From positions 1 through 23,883 of IMG/VR virus record IMGVR_UViG_3300000956_000043: a DNA stretch of 23,883 nucleotides; one strand, 5' to 3'. The position numbers and the translations under genes are program-made. A model generated the notes under the pieces. That model had not been told where the DNA came from, searched no databases, and saw only the letters and a program-made list of their open reading frames with translations. Below, in pieces: positions 12,501-19,720 of this stretch (position 1 is its first letter; each line of letters opens with the position of its first letter). The stretch comes from a virus.

Positions 12501-13387
12501 AGTCCTGGTACCGGATCGAGAACCGGGTGGGCGACCGCACCTCGGTCTACCTCTACGACGAGGTGGGCGGGTTCGGCGTCACCGCGGCCGACTTCGTCAA
12601 CGACCTGTCCGGCATCGACGGTGACTTCGACCTGCACATCAACTCGCCCGGCGGCGCGGTGTTCGACGGCATGGCGATCTACAACGCCATCCGCAACCAC
12701 CCCGGCAACGTCCGGGTCGTCATCGACGGCCTGGCCGCCAGTGCCGCGTCGTTCGTGGCGATGGCCGGCGACGAGGTTGTGGCTGAGCGCAACGCAACGC
12801 TGATGATCCACGACGGCATCGGGATCGCGGTCGGCAACGCCAAGGACATGCTGGAACTTGCCGGACTGCTGGACAAGTTCTCCGACAACATTGCGGCGAT
12901 CTACGCCGACCGTGCCGGAGGGACTCCGGAGGACTGGCGCAAGCTGATGCGGGCCGAGACCTGGTACTCCGCACAGGAGGCCAAGGACGCCGGCCTGGTC
13001 GACGAAGTGATCGGCGGCAAGTCCACCAAGAAAATGCCGACGAACACCTGGGACCTGTCGCTGTTCCAGCACGCGGGTCGACAGGACGCCGCGCTGTTCC
13101 CCGCGGCCAAGGCGCCCGACCCACCACCCGAACCAGCCACCCAGCCGGACCCGCCCGACGAGGCGGGTTTTTTGATGCCCGCCCTCGACCTCGGGGCGAT
13201 CCGGGACTCCATCGAGTCCCTCGACGACATCCCGCTGCAGCCCGACCTGATCAAGGCCGCGGTCTTCCTGGCCGCCACCGACGTGCCGGCACCCGATCCA
13301 GCACCAACCCCGACTCCGGACCCGGAGCCGGATCTGTCCATCAACCTGCCGGCCCTCCGGCGCCTTCTCAGAGAGGTCACGACGTGA
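12497..13387 (+). CDS. ClpP-type prohead protease with possible scaffold tail
   Basis: This encodes 296 residues from the ATG at 12497. Residues 1-175 are a ClpP-fold serine protease: HINSPGGAVFDGMAIYNAI at 47-65, nucleophile Ser82 in GLAASAASFVAMAG, and His105 in MIHDG, with the third residue probably in the helix region after 125. It should cleave capsid delta domains during maturation. A Pro-rich linker (206-220) leads to a helical tail, then a second Pro/Asp linker and a final helix. An intrinsic-terminator-like sequence lies under residues 218-226, and Met227 could be an internal start. The TGA overlaps the capsid GTG. Confidence 0.9.
   Translation: MKSWYRIENRVGDRTSVYLYDEVGGFGVTAADFVNDLSGIDGDFDLHINSPGGAVFDGMAIYNAIRNHPGNVRVVIDGLAASAASFVAMAGDEVVAERNATLMIHDGIGIAVGNAKDMLELAGLLDKFSDNIAAIYADRAGGTPEDWRKLMRAETWYSAQEAKDAGLVDEVIGGKSTKKMPTNTWDLSLFQHAGRQDAALFPAAKAPDPPPEPATQPDPPDEAGFLMPALDLGAIRDSIESLDDIPLQPDLIKAAVFLAATDVPAPDPAPTPTPDPEPDLSINLPALRRLLREVTT
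13150..13173 (+). terminator. Intrinsic terminator-like hairpin inside the protease gene
   Basis: CCCGCC at 13150-13155 and GGCGGG at 13162-13167 make a perfect 6-base stem with loop CGACGA, followed at once by TTTTTT at 13168-13173. This is the full form of a rho-independent terminator, and T6 runs are rare in DNA this GC-rich. It lies within the coding frame, about 210 bases before the major capsid start. Confidence 0.65.
13175..13387 (+). CDS. Possible nested scaffold-like product
   Basis: An ATG at 13175, in frame with the protease and directly after the T-run, would give a 70-residue protein made of the protease tail: helical MPALDLGAIRDSIESLDDI, a Pro/Asp-rich linker and a terminal basic helix LPALRRLLREV. 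GAGG about 11 bases upstream is a weak ribosome-binding site and would be occluded by the hairpin. In phage lambda, scaffold Nu3 is made from an internal in-frame start of protease gene C, so the arrangement has a precedent. Against it, the capsid protein here carries its own N-terminal delta-like region. Confidence 0.3.
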   Translation: MPALDLGAIRDSIESLDDIPLQPDLIKAAVFLAATDVPAPDPAPTPTPDPEPDLSINLPALRRLLREVTT

Positions 13388-14766
13388 CTGCTCCAACCAC
13401 GACGCTCCCGAGTGGGGAGCGGATCACTGTCCCGACCAACCAGCATGAACTCGAAGAACTGCTCGGCGACGCCAAGAAGATCACCGCGCTGGCCAAGCAG
13501 GGCGACCTCCCGGCCGCGATCGAGGCGTACGCGCGCTTCGTCGCGAAGTCCGACATGGACATCACCCGGCAGGTCCAGGAGCAGACCCAGCAGTTCCTCG
13601 CCCAGTGGGTCAAGGACAACGACGACGCCGGTGTCGGGCGGCCCGATCTGCGCACCCCGGCCCAGATGCCACCGGCGGGCAACGCCAACAACGTCATCCA
13701 CAACCCGCGGGCCATGGGCGCGCCACTGGACAAGGAGTTCCAGGGCCCGACCGCGGCGGCGGACTACTTCAACACAATCTGGCACAACGCCAACCGCAGT
13801 GCCGACGTCCAGGCGAAGCTGCACCGCATCCGCAACGCCTTCTCCTCGACGGTCCCCTCCGAGGGCGGCTACCTGATCCCCGAGGTACTGCGCTCGGAAC
13901 TGCTGCGGGTTTCGCTCGAGACCTCCATCGTGCGCCCGCGCGCGCGGGTGATCCCGATGGACTCGCTGCGGGTGCCGTTCCCGGCCATCGACTCGACGTC
14001 CAACGTCTCGTCGGTGTACGGCGGCGTGGTCGGCTACTGGACGCAGGAAGGCGCGGCGCTGACCGCGTCGCAGGCCTCGTTCGGCCGGATCGTGCTCGAC
14101 GCCAAGAAGCTGACCGCCTACACCGAGGTCCCCAACGAGCTCATCTCCGACTCGATCATCTCGTTCCAGGCCTTCCTGGACCAGATCTTCCCCGAGGCGC
14201 TGGGCTTCTACGAGGACGACGCCTTCATCAACGGCACCGGCGTCGGGGAGCCCCTGGGCTACCTCAACGGCTCGGCCGCCGTCTCGGTGTCCAAGGAGTC
14301 CGGCCAGCCCGCGGACACGATCGTCTGGCAGAACATCATCAAGATGTACGCCCGGATGCTGCCCGGCTCGCTGAGCCGCGCGGTGTGGGTCGTCCCGCCG
14401 GACGCCTTCCCGGAACTCGCCACCATGTCGCTGTCGGTCGGCACCGGTGGCTCGGCGATCTGGCTCAACAACGGCGTCTCCGGCCCGCCGGCCACGATCC
14501 TCGGCCGACCGGTCCTCATCTCGGAGAAGGTCCCGAAGCTCGGCGACGCCAAGGACGTGTCGTTCGTCGACTTCGGCTTCTACCTGCTGGGTGACCGCCA
14601 GGTCATGTCGGCCATGTCCAGCCCGCACTACAAGTTCGGCGAGGACGAGACCGCCTACCGCATCATCGAGCGCTGCGACGGCCGCCCGTGGCTGAACTCG
14701 GCCATCACGCCCAAGAACGGCGGCGCCACCCTGTCCCCGATCGTGACGCTCGCCGAGCGCGCGTAA
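13384..14766 (+). CDS. Major capsid protein, HK97 fold
   Basis: This encodes 460 residues from a GTG at 13384 behind AGAGAGG. Residues 1-130 are helical and charged (HELEELLGDAKKITALAKQG, RQVQEQTQQFLAQW), like the delta domain removed by the prohead protease. From about 150 the HK97 core follows: FSSTVPSEGGYLIPEVLRSE, RPRARVIPMDSLRVPFP, the WTQEGAALTASQASFGRI strand, KLTAYTEVPNELISDS, GFYEDDAFINGTGVGEPLGY, and the C-terminal domain ending in FVDFGFYLLGD and IERCDGRPWLNSA. The capsid lattice is built of hundreds of copies. The gene is followed by twin hairpins. Confidence 0.95.
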   Translation: MTAPTTTLPSGERITVPTNQHELEELLGDAKKITALAKQGDLPAAIEAYARFVAKSDMDITRQVQEQTQQFLAQWVKDNDDAGVGRPDLRTPAQMPPAGNANNVIHNPRAMGAPLDKEFQGPTAAADYFNTIWHNANRSADVQAKLHRIRNAFSSTVPSEGGYLIPEVLRSELLRVSLETSIVRPRARVIPMDSLRVPFPAIDSTSNVSSVYGGVVGYWTQEGAALTASQASFGRIVLDAKKLTAYTEVPNELISDSIISFQAFLDQIFPEALGFYEDDAFINGTGVGEPLGYLNGSAAVSVSKESGQPADTIVWQNIIKMYARMLPGSLSRAVWVVPPDAFPELATMSLSVGTGGSAIWLNNGVSGPPATILGRPVLISEKVPKLGDAKDVSFVDFGFYLLGDRQVMSAMSSPHYKFGEDETAYRIIERCDGRPWLNSAITPKNGGATLSPIVTLAERA

Positions 14767-14775
14767 CACCGCACA

Positions 14776-14807
14776 GCCCGGGGTGGCAATAAACCCCCAC
14801 CCCGGGC
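14776..14807 (+). repeat. Twin hairpin 1 after the capsid gene
   Basis: An 11-base perfect stem (GCCCGGGGTGG with CCACCCCGGGC) encloses the loop CAATAAACCC at 14787-14796. It begins 10 bases after the capsid stop. There is no T-run, so it is not a standard intrinsic terminator. The loop and closing pairs recur in hairpin 2. Confidence 0.8.
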
Positions 14808-14816
14808 CATTCACCG

Positions 14817-14838
14817 GCGCGGCAATAAACCCCCGCGC
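14817..14838 (+). repeat. Twin hairpin 2 before the next ribosome-binding site
   Basis: A 6-base stem (GCGCGG with CCGCGC) encloses the same loop CAATAAACCC at 14823-14832. The 14-base core GGCAATAAACCCCC is identical in both hairpins (14785-14798 and 14821-14834), while the stems differ but keep pairing. It ends two bases before AGAGG, the ribosome-binding site of the gene at 14853, so folding could affect its translation. Confidence 0.75.
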
Positions 14839-14852
14839 GGAGAGGCACGAAA

Positions 14853-15275
14853 ATGAATGCACTCGGAAGGCTGTTCGACATCGTCCCGGTCGCCCAGGAC
14901 GTGTTCTTCAGCGTGAAGGACTGCGAGAACGTCTGCTTCGTCGGCGTGCTCGCGGCCGGCGACACGTGGACCCTGTCGGAGGCCACCGCGGTCAGCGGCG
15001 GCACCGAGCAGGAACTGGCCGTCATCACCTACTCCTACGTCCAGACCACCGGCACCGGCGCCGACACGTGGACGAAGATCACCCAGTCGGCTGCGGCGGC
15101 CGAGGTCACCTCGTCCTCACAGGACGCGGTCGTCATCGAGGTGGACACCGACTCGCTGTCGGCCGGGTTCGACTACCTGAAGTTGGTCTCGACGTCGACC
15201 GGCACCGTGACCGCGATCCTGACCGACCTCAAGGTGCAGCGCAAGCCCGAGAACCTCCCGGCGCGGGGAGTCTGA
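14853..15275 (+). CDS. Capsid-associated structural protein (candidate)
   Basis: This encodes 140 residues from the ATG at 14853, with AGAGG 7 bases upstream. The N-terminus NALGRLFDIVPVAQDVFFSV, followed by strand-rich sequence (AVVIEVDTDSLSAGFDYLKL) and the end VQRKPENLPARG, matches a conserved actinophage protein encoded immediately after the capsid. It is Thr/Ser/Ala-rich and beta-rich, with no signal or membrane segment. A decoration or head-vertex role is a reasonable inference from position and composition. The exact function is not established as far as I know. Confidence 0.7.
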   Translation: MNALGRLFDIVPVAQDVFFSVKDCENVCFVGVLAAGDTWTLSEATAVSGGTEQELAVITYSYVQTTGTGADTWTKITQSAAAAEVTSSSQDAVVIEVDTDSLSAGFDYLKLVSTSTGTVTAILTDLKVQRKPENLPARGV

Positions 15276-15276
15276 C

Positions 15277-15735
15277 ATGGCCAACTTCCTTCAGGGCCAG
15301 GAGCTGCGCACGCTCCTGCTCGGCAACCGGGTCTCGAAGTCGACCGGCACCCTCGCGGCAACCACCATCTCGCTGTTCACGGTGGCCGGCGGTCAGTGTC
15401 TCGTCACGTCCATGTACGGGCTGGTGACCACGTCGATCACGGTGGCCAACTCATACAAGCTGATCATGAACCCGACCGACGGCGACACGCAGGACCTGTG
15501 CGCCGCCACGGACATCGGGACGACGGACACCCTGGCCGGCTCGATCCTGCAGTTCGGCCTGGCCACCACCACGGCACCGCCGAAGCTCATCTCGGTTGGG
15601 TACGGCACGTCGCGGCTGGATGTGACCGTTCCGATCGGCGACATCCAGCACACGTCGGCGGGTACGGACGGCGTCATCACCTGGTACCTGACGTACATCC
15701 CGATGTCCGACGGCGCGACCATCGTAGCCGCCTAG
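15277..15735 (+). CDS. Second capsid-associated structural protein (candidate)
   Basis: This encodes 152 residues from the ATG at 15277, one base after the previous stop. The start MANFLQGQELRTLLLGNRVS is followed by alternating strands rich in Thr, Ile, Val and Gly (TISLFTVAGGQCLVTSMYGL, ISVGYGTSRLDVTVPIGDIQ) and the end ITWYLTYIPMSDGATIVAA. This is a beta-sandwich-like protein of virion type, placed with the capsid genes. Decoration or trimeric head-surface protein is the likely role, inferred from location and composition only. Confidence 0.7.
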   Translation: MANFLQGQELRTLLLGNRVSKSTGTLAATTISLFTVAGGQCLVTSMYGLVTTSITVANSYKLIMNPTDGDTQDLCAATDIGTTDTLAGSILQFGLATTTAPPKLISVGYGTSRLDVTVPIGDIQHTSAGTDGVITWYLTYIPMSDGATIVAA

Positions 15736-15737
15736 CT

Positions 15738-16499
15738 ATGGCCGGCTACAACCGTGGAACCGAGGGTCGACTGAACGACATTCTGTCGACCCTCGGCACC
15801 ACCACGCCGTCACTGTGGCCGTTCTGGGAGGCGACGGGACTCACCGTCACCGGCATCGGCGTGGGCGACCTGACCCCGACCGAAACCGGCTCAACAGGCT
15901 TCGCCCCGCTGCAGCTTCCGTGCGGGCTGTACTCGTACCACTTCCACCCGACCGGCGACCACCACCTGGCCGGGATCGACCACGCCAACTACACCTTCGG
16001 CAACGGCACCGTCGACACCCCGTTCTCGGTGGGCGCGTGGATCCGGCCCAACGCCATCGCCTCCAACACGATCATGGCCAAGTACTCGGCCACCGTGCGG
16101 GAGTGGCGGTTCTGGATCGACGGCGACGGCAAGCTGGACCTGGAGCTGTACGACGAGTCGGCCGACACGACCGAGATCGCCGCCTCCACGTCCGCGCTGA
16201 CGCTGGGCCAGTGGCAGTTCGTCGTCGCCTCCTACGACGGAACGGAGTCCGCCCCTGTGGTGAACCTCTACGTCGACGGGACGCTGGCCAACGACGGCAC
16301 CACCGCCGAGACAGGCGCGTACGTGGCGATGGAGGACACCGCCACCCCGCTCACCGTCGCCTGCTCGGGCGTCACCGCGACGCCGGTCAACGAGTTCCAC
16401 GGCCGTATGGCGCTGCCGTTCATCACGGGCAAGGCGCTGTCCGCGGCCGAGGTGACCACCCTGTACACAACCATGGCGCCGATGGTGGGGGTCGCGTGA
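15738..16499 (+). CDS. LamG/concanavalin A-like lectin-fold head protein
   Basis: This encodes 253 residues from the ATG at 15738, two bases after the previous stop, without a good ribosome-binding site. Residues about 85-250 have the LamG/ConA-like jelly-roll pattern: PFSVGAWIRPNAIASNTIMA, REWRFWIDGDGKLDLELYD, LGQWQFVVASYDG, VNLYVDGTLANDG, and the closing FHGRMALPFITGKALSAAEV. Such domains bind carbohydrates. Sitting among capsid genes rather than tail fibre genes, it is probably displayed on the head. The N-terminal 80 residues may anchor it. The target glycan is unknown. Confidence 0.75.
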   Translation: MAGYNRGTEGRLNDILSTLGTTTPSLWPFWEATGLTVTGIGVGDLTPTETGSTGFAPLQLPCGLYSYHFHPTGDHHLAGIDHANYTFGNGTVDTPFSVGAWIRPNAIASNTIMAKYSATVREWRFWIDGDGKLDLELYDESADTTEIAASTSALTLGQWQFVVASYDGTESAPVVNLYVDGTLANDGTTAETGAYVAMEDTATPLTVACSGVTATPVNEFHGRMALPFITGKALSAAEVTTLYTTMAPMVGVA

Positions 16500-16888
16500 C
16501 CCTCAACGTCTGTGCCCACTGCACATCGAAGTTCTCGGTCGGCGCCCTGCACTGTCCGCAGTGCGGCAACGCCGACTACTACGAGGAGGGCACCATGCCG
16601 AAGATCACCCGACACGGCGGCCCGTCGTACGCCGGCGAGCCCGGCGGCGAGGTACACGTCTTCGACATCAGCGAGACCGAGGTGACGGTCACCGTCGAGG
16701 AGTCCGCCGAGCCGGATCCCACCGACCCGTACGAGGGCCTGCTGCGCGAGGACCTCAAGAAGCTCCTCGACGAGCGCGGACTGCCGACCTCCGGCAACAA
16801 GCCCGAGCTCGTGGCCCGCCTCCTGGCCGCCGACGAGGAAGCCGAGGTCGAGGAAGACCAGGAGTCTGAGGAGCCCGACTCCGAGTGA
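16496..16888 (+). CDS. Zinc ribbon and SAP-domain protein
   Basis: This encodes 130 residues from a GTG at 16496 overlapping the previous stop. Residues 5-24 have CAHC and CPQC (zinc ribbon). A central strand section (VHVFDISETEVTVTVEES) is followed at about 82-112 by LREDLKKLLDERGLPTSGNK and PELVARLLAADE, the two-helix SAP/LEM-like nucleic-acid-binding motif. The tail is very acidic. Proteins of this type recur between capsid and adaptor genes in actinophages; a head-assembly or DNA-end-binding role is inferred. It overlaps the next GTG. Confidence 0.8.
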   Translation: MTLNVCAHCTSKFSVGALHCPQCGNADYYEEGTMPKITRHGGPSYAGEPGGEVHVFDISETEVTVTVEESAEPDPTDPYEGLLREDLKKLLDERGLPTSGNKPELVARLLAADEEAEVEEDQESEEPDSE

Positions 16889-17058
16889 GCTGGGAGCAGC
16901 TGCTCTCCATCCTCAAGGAGGCGTCGGACTCCGCCCGGGACGAGCAGTCCCGCCCACCGCAGGCATGCCCGTTGTGTGGGGAGCCCCTGATCTCCGGCCC
17001 CAACGGCGAGCTGTTCTGCAAGTACGACGGGTATCAATACCCCAGGGACGGGCGGTGA
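16885..17058 (+). CDS. Short zinc-binding phage protein
   Basis: This encodes 57 residues from a GTG at 16885, overlapping the SAP-protein stop, to a TGA at 17056-17058. The sequence VSWEQLLSILKEASDSARDE is followed by RPPQACPLCGEPLISGP, then GELFCKYDGYQYPRDG. This pattern, with CPLC and a later Cys, is one I recognise from very short proteins just before the head-tail adaptor in many actinophages. One zinc site is likely. No function is established. Confidence 0.85.
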   Translation: MSWEQLLSILKEASDSARDEQSRPPQACPLCGEPLISGPNGELFCKYDGYQYPRDGR

Positions 17059-17061
17059 CCT

Positions 17062-18132
17062 GTGGCCATCTCGACGCCCGTGTATTGCCTGAGGGAGGAC
17101 GTCAAGCGGGCGCTGGACAGCCCTGAGGTGGCGCGCAACAACGGCCAGGTCGACCGTGCGCTCGAGGCGGGCGCGCGCGCGGTCGAGGGGCTGACGCACC
17201 GCCGGTTCTACCCGTGGGCGGGGACCCGCTACTTCGACTGGCCCAACTACCAGTACGCCCGCTCGTGGCGGCTGTGGCTGGACAGCAACGAGGCCATCTC
17301 CCTGTCGGCGCTGGTGTCCGGCGGTACCACCATCTCGTCGTCGGACTACTTCCTGCGCCGCTCCGACGACCTGGACGAGCCCCCCTACACCTACATCGAG
17401 ATCGACCTTGACTCGTCGGCGGCGTTCAGTTCCGGCGACACCCACCAGCGGTCGATCGCCGCGACCGGGGTGTTCGGCTACTCCGCCGACGAGGCGACCG
17501 CCGGCACCATCACCGAGGCGCTGGCCGACACCACCGGCACGACCGTGGTGATCTCCGACTCGACGCTGGTGGGAACAGGGTCCCTGATCAAAGTGGACAG
17601 TGAGCGGATGCTGGTCACCAACCGCACCATGTCCGACACCGGGGTCAACATCGACGCGGGCGACAGCCTCACCGCGTCGAACTCCGACGTGTCGATCACC
17701 ATGTCCACCACCACCGGCGCGCCCGCGGCCGGCGACGTCATCCTCATCGACTCCGAGCGGATGCTCGTCGTCGACGTCGCCTCGACGGTGCTGACGGTCA
17801 AACGCGCCTGGGACGGGTCGGTCCTCGCCACCCACGCTGGCGGCGCGGACATCTTCGCCCTGCGCACCCTCACCGTCGTGCGGGGGTTCCTGGGCACCAC
17901 CGCGGCGACCCACCTCGACAACGCGGCGGCGGTCAGGCACGTCCCCCCGCCGCTGGTGCGTGAGCTCAACATCGCCGAAGCCCTCAACATCCTCCTGGGA
18001 GAGAGCTCCGGGTATGCCCGCCAGGTCGGCTCCGGCGACGGATCCCGTGCCGCCTCCGGGGCCGGCCTGGCGGACCTTCGCGAGCAGGTGCTGACGACGT
18101 ACGGGCGCAAGGCGCGCGTGAGGGCAGTGTGA
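17062..18132 (+). CDS. Head-to-tail adaptor with an internally repeated insert
   Basis: This encodes 356 residues from a GTG at 17062, three bases after the previous stop. The N-terminus (YCLREDVKRALD, VDRALEAGARAVEGLTHRRF, PWAGTRYFDWP) and C-terminus (PPPLVRELNIAEALNILLGE) resemble gp6/gp15-type adaptors that sit under the portal. Between them lies an insert with two copies of a unit containing VDSERMLV (about residue 178) and IDSERMLV (about 229), ending RAWDGSVLATH and RGFLGTTAATH. The insert is strand-rich and may project from the neck. The protein is far longer than a minimal adaptor. Confidence 0.8.
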   Translation: MAISTPVYCLREDVKRALDSPEVARNNGQVDRALEAGARAVEGLTHRRFYPWAGTRYFDWPNYQYARSWRLWLDSNEAISLSALVSGGTTISSSDYFLRRSDDLDEPPYTYIEIDLDSSAAFSSGDTHQRSIAATGVFGYSADEATAGTITEALADTTGTTVVISDSTLVGTGSLIKVDSERMLVTNRTMSDTGVNIDAGDSLTASNSDVSITMSTTTGAPAAGDVILIDSERMLVVDVASTVLTVKRAWDGSVLATHAGGADIFALRTLTVVRGFLGTTAATHLDNAAAVRHVPPPLVRELNIAEALNILLGESSGYARQVGSGDGSRAASGAGLADLREQVLTTYGRKARVRAV

Positions 18133-18506
18133 CCGCGCCGTTCCGTGTGTCGGGGCCCCTGTTCGATGGTCGGGCCAAGCGTGCCGCCGAGGATCTGTGT
18201 GACGCGATCGAGTACACGGTGGCGCACCAGGCCCACGCCGAACTGATGCGGGTCATGGACGGCTCGTTCCGCAACCCGACCCCGTACTACGAGATCCAGA
18301 CCACCGTCCAACCTCGGGGTGAGGAGATGGTGGTGCACGACCGCGGCATCGTCTACGGGCCGTGGTTGGTTGGGGTATCCAGTCGGAACCGGACCTCGAA
18401 GTTCAAGGGATATGACATGTACCGTCGCGCCACTACGGCCGTCATCCCCCAGGTCGCCCGACTCGTCGCGCATGTCCTGCCGCAGTTCCTGAGGCGGATG
18501 GGATGA
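18129..18506 (+). CDS. Neck/connector protein, HK97 gp10-like (candidate)
   Basis: This encodes 125 residues from a GTG at 18129, overlapping the adaptor stop. It contains RAKRAAEDLCDAIEYTVAHQ (helix), a central FRNPTPYYEIQTTV and MVVHDRGIVYGPWLVGVS, and an amphipathic C-terminal helix VIPQVARLVAHVLPQFLRR. The pattern of a helix, then 'YGPWLEG'-like strand, then a final helix is typical of head-tail connector proteins at this position. Assignment is by order and pattern; it could instead be called a minor neck protein. Confidence 0.7.
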   Translation: MTAPFRVSGPLFDGRAKRAAEDLCDAIEYTVAHQAHAELMRVMDGSFRNPTPYYEIQTTVQPRGEEMVVHDRGIVYGPWLVGVSSRNRTSKFKGYDMYRRATTAVIPQVARLVAHVLPQFLRRMG

Positions 18507-18955
18507 GCCTCGACTCCGCCGGACTGTTCACGGCGCTCACCTCGCACGCGCAGGCGCTGGGTGTCTTCGACCACGTCAACGGCCACGAGACGCTCAACCC
18601 GCCCGGTCACGGGCTGACCTGCGACGTGTTCTTCGTCCGCTTCGGACCGGCGCTGAGTTCCGGGCTGTCATCGACCAGCGGCGTGGTCGTATTCATGGCG
18701 CGGATCTACAAGCCCAACACCCTGCCCGAGGACCACGTCGAGATCGAGCTGCTGTCGGCCGCGGACGCTCTGGTCGCGGCGTACTCGGGCGACTTCACCC
18801 TCGGCGACCGGGTGCGGCAGGTGGACCTGATGGGCCAGACCGGGACCCCGCTGTCGGCCCAGGGCGGCTGGCTGCGCATCGACGAGACCATGCACCGCAC
18901 CGCCGACATCACCATCCCACTGGTCGTAAATGATCTTTGGACCCAGGCGCCCTAG
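18503..18955 (+). CDS. Tail terminator-like protein (candidate)
   Basis: This encodes 150 residues from the ATG at 18503 overlapping the previous stop. It starts with a helix (SAGLFTALTSHAQALGVFDH), then strands GLTCDVFFVRFG and GVVVFMARIYKP, a helix EIELLSAADALVAAYSG, and final strands GWLRIDETMHRTADITIPLV. This alpha/beta layout and the position directly before the tail tube gene fit a tail terminator that caps the tube and joins it to the neck. No specific motif proves it. Confidence 0.7.
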   Translation: MSLDSAGLFTALTSHAQALGVFDHVNGHETLNPPGHGLTCDVFFVRFGPALSSGLSSTSGVVVFMARIYKPNTLPEDHVEIELLSAADALVAAYSGDFTLGDRVRQVDLMGQTGTPLSAQGGWLRIDETMHRTADITIPLVVNDLWTQAP

Positions 18956-18964
18956 GAGGACTGA

Positions 18965-19720
18965 GTGGCCAAACAGTCGGGGATGGGCGACCAGCTCTAC
19001 ATCGCCGGTTATGACGTCTCGGGTGACACCGGGTCGATCGAGCGGATCGGCGGTGGCCCGAACGCCCTCGTGGTGACCGGCATCAACAAGTCCGGCATCG
19101 AACGACTCGGTGGCGTGCGGGACGCTGGGGTGGACTTCTCGACCTGGTTCAACCCCGCCGCGGCGGCAGAGCACGCCGCCCTCAAAACCCTGCCGACCGC
19201 CGACGTCATCGTCACCTACTTCCGCGGCACGACGATCGGCAAGCCGGCCGCGTCGATGGTCGCCAAGCAGGTCAACTACGACCCCGACCGCGGGCCGGAC
19301 GGTTCGCTGGCGTTCACCGTCAACGCGCTCTCCAACGGCTACGGGTTGGAGTGGGGCGAGCAACTGACGGCGGGGCTGCGCACCGACACCTCGGCCACCG
19401 CGGGCTCCGCGTGGCAGGACCCCGGCGCGGCGACCACCAACTTCGGCCTGCAGGCCTACCTCCAGGTGACCGCGTTCAGCGGCACCGACGTGACGATCAA
19501 GCTGCAGGAGTCCTCCGACAACGGCGCCGACACCTACGCCGACGTGACCGGCGGCGGGTTCACCCAGGTCACCTCGGCACCGTTCGCGCAGCGGATCGCG
19601 ACCGCCACGAACCTGGCGGTCGAGGAGTACCTGAAGGTCACCACCGTCACGACGGGCGGGTTCACGTCCTGCACCTTCGCCGTAATGGTCGTCCGCAACC
19701 TCGTGGCTCCGACGTTCTGA
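18965..19720 (+). CDS. Major tail (tube) protein with C-terminal domain
   Basis: This encodes 251 residues from a GTG at 18965 with a near-perfect AGGAGG 5 bases upstream, one of the two best ribosome-binding sites in the window. Residues 1-135 form the tube domain (AKQSGMGDQLYIAGYDVSG, LVVTGINKSGIERLGGVRD, PDGSLAFTVNALSNGYGLEW). Residues about 150-251 are a separate beta domain (YLQVTAFSGTDVTIKLQESS, FTQVTSAPFAQRIATATN, CTFAVMVVRNLVAP), probably exposed on the tail surface. The tube domain aligns by eye with the protein at 20191. Confidence 0.85.
   Translation: MAKQSGMGDQLYIAGYDVSGDTGSIERIGGGPNALVVTGINKSGIERLGGVRDAGVDFSTWFNPAAAAEHAALKTLPTADVIVTYFRGTTIGKPAASMVAKQVNYDPDRGPDGSLAFTVNALSNGYGLEWGEQLTAGLRTDTSATAGSAWQDPGAATTNFGLQAYLQVTAFSGTDVTIKLQESSDNGADTYADVTGGGFTQVTSAPFAQRIATATNLAVEEYLKVTTVTTGGFTSCTFAVMVVRNLVAPTF

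Noticed and set aside
13166-13384. T TTT TTG slippery heptamer that would shift from the protease into the capsid frame
   Set aside because: The -1 frame is open to the capsid start, but its sequence is Arg/Pro-rich shadow. The strong hairpin lies upstream rather than downstream of the heptamer. The terminator-like reading explains the T-run better.
12901-14862. 653-residue open frame on the - strand opposite the capsid gene
   Set aside because: Composition rich in Arg, Gly, Asp and His, with no motif, and fully overlapping well-supported protease and capsid genes; a typical GC-rich antisense shadow.
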